From positions 1,798,001 to 1,862,000 of the forward strand of contig OZ244839.1 of assembly GCA_965220825.1 (NCBI GenBank): DNA of 64,000 nucleotides, read 5' to 3'. Shown piece by piece: positions 34,721-44,800 of the stretch. Made by a program: the position numbers and the translations under genes. Each line of letters begins with the position of its first letter. Position 1 is the first letter of the stretch. The notes beneath the pieces are model-generated. The model worked only from the letters and a program-made list of their open reading frames with translations, did no database searches and was not told the origin of the DNA. The stretch is from G965220825 sp965220825 (GTDB lineage: Bacteria > Pseudomonadota > Alphaproteobacteria > UBA828).

Positions 34721-37653
34721 TGGTCGTCTCCATCGGCGCCATCGCCTCGCCCTCCCAGGGCGTCTCCTACTATGAGCGCGACGGCTACTACGCCAAGGAC
34801 GACCCCGAGCACCGGATGCAGAGCGCCTGGCAAGGCCGGGGCGCGGCCGAACTCGACCTCCAGGGGCCCGTCGATCCGGCAACCTTCCGATCCGTCCTCG
34901 AAGGCGAAGTGCCAGACGGCAGCGGCGTCCGCCTCGGCCGCATCGACGGGGACGGCAACCGCCTCCACCGTCCCGGCCGCGACCTCACCTTCTCCGCCCC
35001 CAAATCGGTCTCGCTCGCCGCCCTGGTCGGCGACGACGACCGCGTCGTGGAAGCCCACGACCGGGCCGTGCAGCGCACGCTCGACTGGATCGAACGCAAT
35101 GCCGCCGAGACCCGGATGCGCGATCCCGAGACCGGCCGCATGATCCGCGCCGGCGGCCAGAAGATCGTCGCCGCCACCTTCCGCCACGATACCTCCCGCA
35201 ATCTCGACCCACAGCTGCACACCCACGCCGTGCTCGCCAACATGGTGCGCGGCGAGGACGGCAAGTGGCGCACCATGGCCAACGAGGCGCTCTACCGTCG
35301 CCAGAAGCTGATCGGCATGCTCTACCGCAACGAACTCGCGCAAGGGCTCGGCGGGCTCGGCTACCGGATCGAGAAGAGCCATGCCGACGGGCGCTTCGAG
35401 ATCGCCGGCGTGTCCCGCGAGACCATCGAGGCATTCTCGACAAGGCGCGCCGAGATCGAGGCGGCGGTCGCCGAACGCGGCACCGACGGCACGGCCGCGA
35501 ACCCGCGCCTGGCCGAACGCGCGGCGCTGATGACCCGCGCGCACAAGCGCGATGTCGACAAGGCGGAACTTCGCGAGAGCTGGCAGCGTCAGGCGGCTAC
35601 GCTCGGGTTCGACGCACGGGCGCTCACGGCCAATGCCCGATCGCGGGAGACCGCCGACCGGACTCCAGACGGGTTTCTGAAGCTGGAAGGGCCGGGTTCA
35701 AGCGGGAACGCGAAGGACCCGGCGGCAGAAGCGTTCGCCTGGGCGGTCGATCATCTCTCGGAACGCGAGGCGGTGTTCTCCCGCGCCGATCTGCTCACGG
35801 CCGCCCTCGCCTGGCAGCCCGGAGAAATCGGCATCGATGCGGCGGAGCGCGCGGTGGATGCCCTGCAGGGTGAGGAAAGGCTCCATGCCGCGCCGGCGTT
35901 CCACACCGGCGACGGCATGACCACCGACCGGGCGCTCGCCGACGAACGCGAGACCGTCGGCCTGATGCGGAACGGACAGGATCGCGCCCGGCCGGTCATG
36001 CGCGGCTGGCTGGCGCAGGCCCATATCCACCGGGGACCGCTGACTACGGGACAAAGGGAGGCGGTGAAGCTGATTCTGGGCGCGAAAGACCGGGTGGTTG
36101 GCGTCCAGGGCTATGCCGGCACCGGCAAGACCGCGATGCTGAACCGGGTCCGCAACCTCGCCGCCAAGCGCGGCTATCGTCTCGCGGGGCTCGCCCCCTC
36201 GGCCTCGGCGGCAAGAACGCTCGGCAATGAGGCCGGCATCCGGAGCGAGACGCTGCAACTCTTCCTTGCCCGCAATGCGGGCGTTGCCGAAGGCCGCCTC
36301 TCCAAGAAGGGGCTGAAGGCGATGCGCGGCGCCTTCGCCCGGACCGTGCTGGTGGTCGACGAAGGCTCGCTCGCCTCGACCGTCCAGGCCCGCGACCTGC
36401 TCCGGATCGCCAATATCCTGCGCATCCCGCGCGTGGTGCTGGTGGGCGACGCCAAACAGCTCGATGCAGTCGATGCCGGCAAGCCCTTCGCCCAGCTCCA
36501 GGCCGCCGGCATGAAGACCGCCGTCATGGACGAGATCATGCGCCAGCGCGATCCCGAGCTGAAAGCGGCTGTCGAGGCGAGCCTCGCCGGGGAGATTGGC
36601 AAGGCCTTCGAGAAGCTCGGAGCGAACGTTGCCGAGGTGAAGGCCGACAATATCGCCGGCGCCGTCGCGGCGCGCTGGCTCGCACTCTCGCCGGAGGCAC
36701 GTGAGAACACGGGCGTCATGGCGCCGAGCCACGAGCTCCGCAAGACCGTCAACGACCATATCCGCCTGCGCCTCACCCGCGAGGGCCGCATCCATGGCCC
36801 GGTGTTCGGGGGCGAGCAACTGGTCTCGAAGGGCTACACCAACGCTGAGAAGGCGCTCGCGGCCAACTACACGCCGGGCGATGTGGTCGCCTTCCACCGG
36901 CCCTACAAGCGGATCGGCGTCGAGAAGGGCGACGAGCGCCGCGTGGTCGGGGTCGATCACGGGACCCGCGAGGTGCTGCTCGACGGCGGCGAGGACGGAA
37001 CCGTCCGCTGGAAACCGGGCGAGATCGCCGGGCAGAAGGGCGGCAGCGAGGTCTACGGAAGAGACGCGATCGAACTCCGCGCCGGCGACCGCATCCGCTG
37101 GACCCGCAACGACAAGGCCCTCGGCCTCGTCAACAGCCGCACCGCCGAGGTGGTCGCGGTCGAGGGAGGGCGCGTTACGTTCCGCCTGGAGGACGGGCGC
37201 AAGCTCGACCTGAACCGGGGCGATCCGCAACTCCGCCACCTCGACCACGCCTGGGCCTCGACCGTCCACGCCTTCCAGGGCCGCACCGTCGATAATGTGA
37301 TCGCCGCCATGGAGGCCAACCACCCCCACCTGACCACGCAGAAGAGCTTCTACGTGGAAATCAGCCGGGCGCGCGACCAGGCAGAGCTGGTGACCGACGA
37401 CGCGAAAGCGCTGCGGGAGCAGCTCGAAGCCGCCACCGGCGAGCGCATGGCGGCGCTGGAGGGGATTGGCAAGGCAGAGCCCGAGATCGAGGACAAGGCG
37501 AAGAATGCTGTGCAAAGCATCGACCGCGAAACGGCTCAAGGAAAAGAGACGAATACCGGGCTCGACCGAACGAGCGCCTCGTCGCCGGCGAAGGAGCCTG
37601 AGCCACCGATGCACGAGCGCGGGCGTGGCAGAGATATGGATCTGGGACTGTGA
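34720..37653 (+). CDS. traI: TraI-like MobF relaxase-helicase
   Basis: 977 residues, close to TrwC length and about half of F TraI. TrwC-type relaxase domain in the first ~300 residues: tandem tyrosines in GVSYYERDGYYAKD (about 15-28), LTFSAPKSVS, and the metal-binding histidines of DPQLHTHAVLANM (about 163-175). SF1 helicase follows: Walker A GYAGTGKTAM near 465, VVDEGSLAS near 545, and the C-terminal motif WASTVHAFQGRTVDN near 845. Nicks oriT and unwinds the transferred strand. Confidence 0.95.
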   Translation: MVVSIGAIASPSQGVSYYERDGYYAKDDPEHRMQSAWQGRGAAELDLQGPVDPATFRSVLEGEVPDGSGVRLGRIDGDGNRLHRPGRDLTFSAPKSVSLAALVGDDDRVVEAHDRAVQRTLDWIERNAAETRMRDPETGRMIRAGGQKIVAATFRHDTSRNLDPQLHTHAVLANMVRGEDGKWRTMANEALYRRQKLIGMLYRNELAQGLGGLGYRIEKSHADGRFEIAGVSRETIEAFSTRRAEIEAAVAERGTDGTAANPRLAERAALMTRAHKRDVDKAELRESWQRQAATLGFDARALTANARSRETADRTPDGFLKLEGPGSSGNAKDPAAEAFAWAVDHLSEREAVFSRADLLTAALAWQPGEIGIDAAERAVDALQGEERLHAAPAFHTGDGMTTDRALADERETVGLMRNGQDRARPVMRGWLAQAHIHRGPLTTGQREAVKLILGAKDRVVGVQGYAGTGKTAMLNRVRNLAAKRGYRLAGLAPSASAARTLGNEAGIRSETLQLFLARNAGVAEGRLSKKGLKAMRGAFARTVLVVDEGSLASTVQARDLLRIANILRIPRVVLVGDAKQLDAVDAGKPFAQLQAAGMKTAVMDEIMRQRDPELKAAVEASLAGEIGKAFEKLGANVAEVKADNIAGAVAARWLALSPEARENTGVMAPSHELRKTVNDHIRLRLTREGRIHGPVFGGEQLVSKGYTNAEKALAANYTPGDVVAFHRPYKRIGVEKGDERRVVGVDHGTREVLLDGGEDGTVRWKPGEIAGQKGGSEVYGRDAIELRAGDRIRWTRNDKALGLVNSRTAEVVAVEGGRVTFRLEDGRKLDLNRGDPQLRHLDHAWASTVHAFQGRTVDNVIAAMEANHPHLTTQKSFYVEISRARDQAELVTDDAKALREQLEAATGERMAALEGIGKAEPEIEDKAKNAVQSIDRETAQGKETNTGLDRTSASSPAKEPEPPMHERGRGRDMDLGL

Positions 37654-37713
37654 GTGGAGCCGTCGGTGGCGCGGCCCGCGCCCTCTTGTGGCGGTGAGGT
37701 GAAATCGATATGG

Positions 37714-37756
37714 TGTCATTATGACATCCTGCGAACATAGCGGATCATGACATGTC
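37714..37756. promoter_or_regulatory. TGTCAT/ATGACA operator region of the RHH-AAA-subtilase operon
   Basis: A 13-bp inverted repeat TGTCAT-T-ATGACA spans 37714-37726; a second palindrome GACATGTC spans 37749-37756 and contains the ATG of the RHH gene. Sites overlapping its own start fit autorepression by the RHH protein. The half-site recurs beside the integrase at 5947-5958. Confidence 0.5.
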
Positions 37757-37961
37757 GGACGGGCAGCATTTGGCGCGAAATGGGGGCATAAGGGATAGGG
37801 TGGCCATAACGGTGCGGGTACCAGAGCCATTGCTGCGCCAGATCGATGGCCTTATCGAGAGACGACCTGTGCCCATTTCCCGCAACAGCTGGCTGCTCGA
37901 AGCAGCGGTAGAAAAGCTGGACCGGCTGCAGCCCGGTCGGAGGGAACGGGATGGCTCGTAG
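37752..37961 (+). CDS. Ribbon-helix-helix-type DNA-binding protein
   Basis: 69 residues. VAITVRVPEPLLRQIDGLIE then SRNSWLLEAAVEKLDRL gives the beta-strand/helix/helix pattern of RHH (CopG/Arc) repressors. It overlaps the AAA ATPase start by 11 bp, so it is the first gene of that operon and probably its regulator. An antitoxin-like role for the ATPase-protease pair is an alternative. Confidence 0.75.
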   Translation: MSDGQHLARNGGIRDRVAITVRVPEPLLRQIDGLIERRPVPISRNSWLLEAAVEKLDRLQPGRRERDGS

Positions 37962-38931
37962 CGACCTTCTTGTCTCCTTGGTCCGGGCCGGTGCGTCTGG
38001 AGACAGCAGGGGATTGGCCAGCACCGTGGAAGCCATCATCGCCGAGGAACGCTCTAAGCAGCACAATATCCTTGCCGACCGTCTAGAACGTGCGCTGCGG
38101 AGCAATGGCAACGGTAGTACACCGCCCTCCGCAGCGTTGGACTCGGCGGCGCGGGCTCGCGACTATCTTTTTGAAGCGACGCCGCGCAAACGTCTTGAAG
38201 ATCTATTTCTTCCGGCACTTTGCGAACGCGCCTGTCGAGAACTCATAGAAGAGCAACAACGTGCTAGCTTGCTACGTTCTTACAGCCTCGAACCGCGCCA
38301 TCGGATGCTCTTTGTAGGCCCCCCAGGCAACGGGAAGACCTCGCTCGCCGAGGCAATAGCAGAAGCTTTGGCGATTCCGTTTTTCGTTGTCCGATACGAT
38401 GCTATAATAGGGAGCTTTCTAGGCGAGACTGCTAGTCGCCTGCGCCGTGTATTTGACTATGCTCGCACCACCCCTTGCGTTCTTTTTTTCGACGAGTTCG
38501 ATGCCGTGGGCAAGGAACGTGGTGATGTGAATGAGACTGGAGAAATCAAGCGCGTAGTGACATCTCTAATGATGCAAGTCGACGCACTCCCTAGTTACAC
38601 AGTCGTGATTGCTGCGTCCAATCACTCGGAACTACTTGATCGAGCGGTATGGCGAAGATTCCAGTTTCGGCTGGAATTACCAGCACCCACGCAGGTACAG
38701 ATCGGGCACTACTTGGAAGCGTTCTCGAAGAGGTTGGATGAACCCTTGGGGCTTGGATCGACGACAATTGCCAAGTCTCTTGGCAAGATCAGCTACGCAG
38801 AGGCTGAAGAATTCTGCAACAGCATTCGTCGACGCTTTGCACTATCATTGGGCGAGAGCTCTTTGAAATCAATCGCCACCGAACAGCTCAAGCTTTGGAA
38901 GGCGCGAGCGCGTCAGCCCGATACCCGTTGA
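37951..38931 (+). CDS. AAA+ ATPase partner of the subtilase
   Basis: 326 residues. N-terminal ~110 residues helical and unassigned; AAA core with Walker A GPPGNGKTS near 124-132, Walker B CVLFFDEFDAVG near 170-181, sensor-1 IAASNHSELLD and arginine-finger-like VWRRFQFRLEL, resembling FtsH/spastin-type classic AAA. The subtilase starts 7 bp downstream. ATPase-subtilase pairs recur in mobile and defence islands; the ATPase would unfold or gate substrates for the protease (inference). GC is lower than the transfer genes, pointing to separate acquisition. Confidence 0.85.
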   Translation: MARSDLLVSLVRAGASGDSRGLASTVEAIIAEERSKQHNILADRLERALRSNGNGSTPPSAALDSAARARDYLFEATPRKRLEDLFLPALCERACRELIEEQQRASLLRSYSLEPRHRMLFVGPPGNGKTSLAEAIAEALAIPFFVVRYDAIIGSFLGETASRLRRVFDYARTTPCVLFFDEFDAVGKERGDVNETGEIKRVVTSLMMQVDALPSYTVVIAASNHSELLDRAVWRRFQFRLELPAPTQVQIGHYLEAFSKRLDEPLGLGSTTIAKSLGKISYAEAEEFCNSIRRRFALSLGESSLKSIATEQLKLWKARARQPDTR

Positions 38932-38938
38932 GTCTCCC

Positions 38939-41527
38939 ATGGCCGAGTTTCCGTTGCTTCCACTGCCGACCTCCGAGCAGGGTGCTCCTCCGAAGCGGCA
39001 ACCCTTCCCGTCGAGCGCGCCGAAAGTATCACCAGAACGGCAAAGCGATCGAATCGGTCCCGTTTTTGCGCGTTTGTCGGATGCCTTGGCGCCAGAACGT
39101 GATCCGCTTCTGTTTCTCGGCGACCCCTCGAGTATAGCGCCGGAACGTGCTCTTGTGTTTGAGGTTGCTGGCTCTCTGATCGACTTTCAGAAGCTAGTGG
39201 CAGGCGTTGAGGGACTCGAGTTTCTAGGCGGCGAAGAGATCCAATTCGATCCCGACGACGACTTCTATGAGCTGGATAAACGCAGGGGCAAGAAGGGCGA
39301 ACGCCGAACCGACAGACCTCTCGGCGGACGGCTCTACCTAGCCATGCCGGACGTGGTAGCACTGCGCCAACTTGTTTCGCTTTGGAAAGTTTGGCAACGC
39401 AAAGAAGATTTGCCGAGCGGATTCGCGAAATGGCGGGACGTATTCGGGGGCTTGCGGAATATCAGGCCGTGGGGTCCAGCCGATCGGCTTTCGGAGGAGA
39501 CAATTTCGAGTTGGCAGGAAGACATCGAGACTACCCCAAGCGAATTACGTCGCATCGAAGTAGAGCTTTGGTTTCGCGACAACATCGCAGTTCGTGGGAT
39601 GGCCTTCCAGCGTGTTGCTGAGGTCGTTCAAGCAGCCGGCGGTGCAATCATAAGTCACGTGGTTATCGAAGAGATCGGCTACGACGCAGTGTTGGTCGAC
39701 TTGCCGACGGCAGAGGTTGCGCGTCTCGCCGAACGCCGGGAGGTACATCTGGTCGTTTGCGATGACATCATGTTTTTGAGACCACAATCGTGTATCACTG
39801 TTCCGGAGAGTAGCGAAGACACGATGGCAGATGTGCGTATTCCCGGCAGCCTGCCAGCCGACTTACCGCCAATTGCGGCGTTATTGGACAGCGTGCCGGT
39901 GCAGAATCACGTTCTTCTCGATGGACGACTGGATATGGACGACCCCGACGAGCTTGAGGTAATGAGCGTTGTGGCTGAGCGTCATCACGGTACAGCGATG
40001 GCTTCGCTCATCTTGCATGGAGACAGGAATAGCCCCAACGAGGCGCTGTCACGTCGCCTCCACGTACGTCCGGTACTCTACGCGCCCGGAGATCTTCTTC
40101 GCGAACAACCTCAACACGACCGACTGTTGGTCGATGTGATCCACCGGGCCGTAAGGCGTTTAAAAGAAGGAGAGGGCGAGAGCGTTGCCACAGCGCCAGA
40201 GGTATTCTTGGTTAATCTCTCGTTGGGCGATGAGCGACGCCCCTTCGCGGGCTCAATCAGCCCGTTGGCTAGGCTACTCGACTATCTCGCGGAGCGGTAT
40301 GGGATTCTCTTTCTGGTGAGTGCTGGTAATGTCAGACTGCCGCTGCCGCTGGACAATTTTCAAAGCTGGAGCGAGTTCGAGGACGCGAACCCGGACGTTC
40401 GAGAGGAGGCGGTGTTGGCCGCGCTGTCGGACAACAAGTCCTTCCGTACGTTGTTGTCGCCTGCCGAGGCGTTGAATCCGATCACGGTTGGTGCCATGCA
40501 CGACGATTCGGTTGCGGGCCCGAGAGGAGCCGGAGCAATAGATCCGTATGACGCAGGCGAGCTTCCAAATATCAGTTCTGCGCTTGGGCTCGGGCATCGC
40601 AAGGTTGTCAAGCCGGAGATCCTATTACCCGGAGGACGTGAACATTTACAGTTTAAGACAAGCGGTGGAGGGCTTAGCGTGATACCTCAGGTTGGCGCCC
40701 GTTTCGGGCTTCGGGCGGCGGCACCTGACGCTGGGGGTGATCGGAATCGCACGGCGCTCAGCATGGGTACGAGCGCTTCAACGGCCTTGGCGACACGATC
40801 GGCGCATCAGATCTTTGACTCACTGATGGACCGCGACGGTGGATCAATGCATGCAGACATGGACCCGCAGTATCGTGGGGTCGTCGTTAAGGCGTTGCTG
40901 GTGCACCGGGCGCAGTGGGGAAGCCGCGCGGAGTATCTCGATGAACGCTATGGACCGCATGGTCAGGGCAAGCACAAGGAGAGGCGTGACAATATAGCGC
41001 GGCTTCTCGGGTATGGGTTCCCAAACATGGAGGAAGCGGCGTCCTGCGCGCCGAACCGGGCAACGCTGGTAGGATATGGCACGATCTTGGCGCGAGAGGC
41101 AAGGATCCACCGGATTCCTCTTCCACCGAGTCTGGAAGGCCTGACAGAGCCCCGTGGTTTGACGATAACGATGGCGTGGTTTTCCCCTGTCAATCGTCGG
41201 CACCAAGCCTATCGCCGAGCGAAACTGGAGGTGACGCCACTTACGACACTCGACATAGCAGCAGGGGTGAAGCGATCAGTGCAACCGTCGGAGACTGCGA
41301 CTCCTCGAGGCACGGTTGTACATGAGAGGTATGAGGGAAGGAAGGCTGTAGCGTTCGTTGATGATGGTTATGTAGTGCTACGAGTCTATTGCAGGCAACA
41401 AGCCGGAGCGTTGGATCAGAGTATCCCCTATGGCCTAGCTGTAACAATCGAAGCGGGCGAAGGCATTCCTGTATACGAAGAGGTGCGTGCACGTCTTGGT
41501 GTTCGCGTTGTGGGAACAATTCCCTAA
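38939..41527 (+). CDS. Subtilisin-like serine protease (S8), defence-island type
   Basis: 862 residues, no signal peptide, hence cytoplasmic. N-terminal ~300 residues are a poorly conserved extension. Catalytic triad: Asp in IAALLDSVPV (about 317), His in ERHHGTAMASL (about 350), Ser in ALSMGTSASTALA (about 609), with oxyanion SAGN near 461. Active site therefore intact. The ~220-residue C-terminal domain is beta-rich. Works with the upstream AAA ATPase; a sensor-triggered proteolytic defence is plausible, target unknown. Confidence 0.87.
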   Translation: MAEFPLLPLPTSEQGAPPKRQPFPSSAPKVSPERQSDRIGPVFARLSDALAPERDPLLFLGDPSSIAPERALVFEVAGSLIDFQKLVAGVEGLEFLGGEEIQFDPDDDFYELDKRRGKKGERRTDRPLGGRLYLAMPDVVALRQLVSLWKVWQRKEDLPSGFAKWRDVFGGLRNIRPWGPADRLSEETISSWQEDIETTPSELRRIEVELWFRDNIAVRGMAFQRVAEVVQAAGGAIISHVVIEEIGYDAVLVDLPTAEVARLAERREVHLVVCDDIMFLRPQSCITVPESSEDTMADVRIPGSLPADLPPIAALLDSVPVQNHVLLDGRLDMDDPDELEVMSVVAERHHGTAMASLILHGDRNSPNEALSRRLHVRPVLYAPGDLLREQPQHDRLLVDVIHRAVRRLKEGEGESVATAPEVFLVNLSLGDERRPFAGSISPLARLLDYLAERYGILFLVSAGNVRLPLPLDNFQSWSEFEDANPDVREEAVLAALSDNKSFRTLLSPAEALNPITVGAMHDDSVAGPRGAGAIDPYDAGELPNISSALGLGHRKVVKPEILLPGGREHLQFKTSGGGLSVIPQVGARFGLRAAAPDAGGDRNRTALSMGTSASTALATRSAHQIFDSLMDRDGGSMHADMDPQYRGVVVKALLVHRAQWGSRAEYLDERYGPHGQGKHKERRDNIARLLGYGFPNMEEAASCAPNRATLVGYGTILAREARIHRIPLPPSLEGLTEPRGLTITMAWFSPVNRRHQAYRRAKLEVTPLTTLDIAAGVKRSVQPSETATPRGTVVHERYEGRKAVAFVDDGYVVLRVYCRQQAGALDQSIPYGLAVTIEAGEGIPVYEEVRARLGVRVVGTIP

Positions 41528-41860
41528 AGTGCTTGTCCGTAACAATGGCAAGCGCCATTGCCGTCAAAGCAGGAGATGAAGCAATTGGTGGGGCCGTCTC
41601 ACTACGCGCTACGGACGAAAGTTCGTCTTCGCAGCCGATGGAAGCCAGGTGTCGGCGTTATGGACGAATGGCGCCCATCTGGCAGCCTGAGCGTTTACGG
41701 CCTAAGACGGAAGCTTGGGAATCAGTGATGCCGACGGCGGACCGAAGCAAGACATGGTATCGGCTTGGTGCTAGTCGTCGGTTCGCTGCGATTGGCGTGG
41801 TCTGGCCAGCAAGACTGTGGGTCTGTGTCCGATCAGTGGCGGCCAGAAGGGGAAGAGGCG
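41528..41860. other. Gap between subtilase and SNF2 helicase
   Basis: 333 bp without a supported gene. Open frames exist but have no family resemblance or convincing start. The composition rises in GC towards the helicase, suggesting a junction between two cargo units. AGGGGAAGAGGCG before 41861 is the likely ribosome site of the helicase. Confidence 0.5.
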
Positions 41861-44800
41861 GTGGCGTCGCTTGAGGAGCTGAAGGCGGGGGCGTTTGTGA
41901 ACGGGCTGGCGCCCGGCGGCGCGGCGCGTGTCGTTCATCTGGAGTGGTTCGGCGATCAGGCGGTCAAGGTCACCTATGAAGACGCGACCGGCACCGTCGG
42001 CAATCGTCTCGTCTATCGCAACGAAGAGCCCACGCTCGACATAGCCGAGGCCGGCCGCCCATGGTCGTTCGACGGGGACGGAAGGCTGTTGCGGCTCGTC
42101 TCCGAAGCCTGGCGCATTCGCCTCGCGCATCTCTTCGACCCCTACATCGCCGTTCATGCAGCGCGCATCGAGCCGCTGCCGCATCAGATCACAGCGGTCT
42201 ATGGCGAGATGCTCCCGCGCCAGCCGCTCCGCTTCCTGCTTGCCGACGATCCCGGCGCGGGCAAGACCATCATGGCCGGCCTCCTGATCAGGGAGTTGAT
42301 GATTCGCGGCGACATCGAGCGCTGCCTCGTGGTCGCGCCCGGCGTTCTTGTGGAGCAATGGCAGGACGAACTGCATGAGAAGTTCGGCCTCGCCTTCGAC
42401 ATTCTGACTCGAGAGCAGGTGGAGACGGCGCGGACGGGCAATCCCTTCACCGAGCGCAACCTGGTCATCGCGCGCCTCGATGTACTCGCTCGCAACCCGG
42501 ACCTCCAAGTCAAGCTAGAGGCGGGCAAGGAATGGGATCTGGTGGTCGTCGACGAGGCGCACCGCTTGTCGGCGAGCTTCTTCGGCGGCGAGGTCAAATA
42601 CACCAAGCGCTATCAACTGGGCCAGAAGCTTGGCGGCTGCGCCCGGCATTTCCTGCTGATGACGGCGACGCCGCATAACGGCAAGGAGCAGGATTTCCAG
42701 CTCTTCATGGCGCTGCTCGACGCCGACCGGTTTGAGGGCCGCTTCCGTGACGGGGTGCACCAGGCGGATGTGTCGGACCTGATGCGTCGCCACACCAAGG
42801 AAGAACTGTTTCGCTTCGACGGCACGCCGCTCTTCCCGGAACGCCGCGCGGAAACCGTGAGTTATGCCCTCTCCGGGGCCGAGGCGGCGCTCTATGCCGA
42901 GGTCACGACCTATGTGAAGAAGGAGATGAACCGGGCCGAGCGCTTTGCTGCCGAGGGCGACGACCGGAGACGCCAGAACGTCGGTTTTGCACTTGCCATC
43001 CTGCAGCGCCGACTGGCGTCCTCGCCGGCCGCCATCCATGAATCGCTCCGCCGCCGACGGGAACGGCTGGAAGGGCGCTTGGCCGAGGAACGACTGGTAA
43101 AGCGCGGCCGCGAGACGGGGCTTTCCCCTGAGCCGGGCCTTCCGGCCTGGACGGAGGACGACGAGGGCGCGTTCGACGAAGCACCGGGCGCGGAGGCGGA
43201 AGCGACGGAAGAAGCAATCCTCGACCAGGCGACGGCCGCGCGCACGATCGCCGAGCTGGAAACGGAGATTGCGACGCTCCGCCAGTTGGAGACGCAGGCC
43301 GCGACGCTCAGGAGCGCCGGCGCCGACACCAAATGGACCGAGCTCAACGGCATCCTCGATCACCCCTTGATGACCGACGGCGAGGGCAACCGGCGCAAGC
43401 TCATCGTCTTCACCGAACCGCGCGACACGCTCAACTATCTCGCCGACCGTATTCGCACGCGCCTCGGCCGACCTGAAGCCGTCGTGGTCATCCATGGCGG
43501 CGTCGGCCGCGAGGAACGCCGCAAGGCGGTCGAGGCCTTCACTCACGATAAAGATGTGCTGGTGCTGGTCGCCAACGATGCCGCAGGAGAAGGCATCAAC
43601 CTGCAGCGTGCGCATCTGATGGTGAACTATGACCTGCCCTGGAACCCCAACCGACTGGAGCAGCGTTTCGGGCGCATCCACCGCATCGGGCAGACCGAAG
43701 TCTGTCATTGCTGGAACCTGGTCGCAGCCGAGACCCGCGAGGGCGAGGTCTATCTGCGCCTTCTGGACAAGATCGAAGCGGCGCGCAAAGCGCTCGGCGG
43801 CAAGGTCTATGACGTGCTCGGCCGCCTGTTCGACAGCCGTGCGCTCAGCGACCTGCTTATGGAAGCCATCCGCTATGGCGAGCAACCGGAGGTGCGCGAC
43901 CGGTTGTTCCAGGCGGTGGACGATGTGGCCGACCGACAACATCTCACCCAGTTGATCGACGAGCGTGCACTAGCGCGTGAGGCGATGAGCACCGCCGACA
44001 TCGCCCACATTCGCGAGAATATGGAGCGCGCCGCCGCTAAGCGGCTGCAGCCCTTCCATATCCAGACGTTCTTTCTGGAGGCGTTCCGGCATCTCGGCGG
44101 CAGCGTGCATCGGCGCGAAGCCGGTCGCTGGGAGATCGCCAGGGTTCCGGGCCCGGTTCGCGAGCGCGACCGGGCGATCGGCCTCGGCGCGCCAGTGCAG
44201 GAGCGCTACGAGCGCATCGGCTTCGAGAAAGAGCACATCAACCAGCCGCCGGTGGCGGCGTGGCTCTGCCCCGGCCATCCGCTGCTCGACGCCACGCTGG
44301 ACCTGGTGCTGGAACGGCACCGCTCCCTATTGAAACAGGGCGCGATCCTGGTGGACGAGGCTGACGAAGGAACCGAATTGCGCGTGTTGTTCTATCTGGA
44401 ACACGCGGTGCAGGACGGTCGGACCGGACGCGACGGCCGCCAGCAGGTCATCTCCCAGCGCCTCCAGTTCATAGAGGTCGATGCCGGCGGTGGGGTCGCC
44501 GATGCCGGCCCTGCTCCCTATCTCGACTATCGGCCGCTGGCGGACAGCGAGCGCGCCTCCGTGGCGGAGGCGCTGCATGCAGAGTGGCTCGCCGACGGGC
44601 TCGAAGAGCGCATCCTCGGCCACGCCGTCGCCGCCATCGTGCCCCGGCATGTGGAGGAGGTGCGCAACCGGCGTCTGCCCGAGATCGACAAGGTGGAGCG
44701 CGAGGTTGAAGTCCGCCTCAAGAAGGAGATCAACTATTGGGACCACCGCGCAGAGGACCTGAAGGCAGCGGAGCGAGCAGGCAAGCAAACCCGCCTTTCC

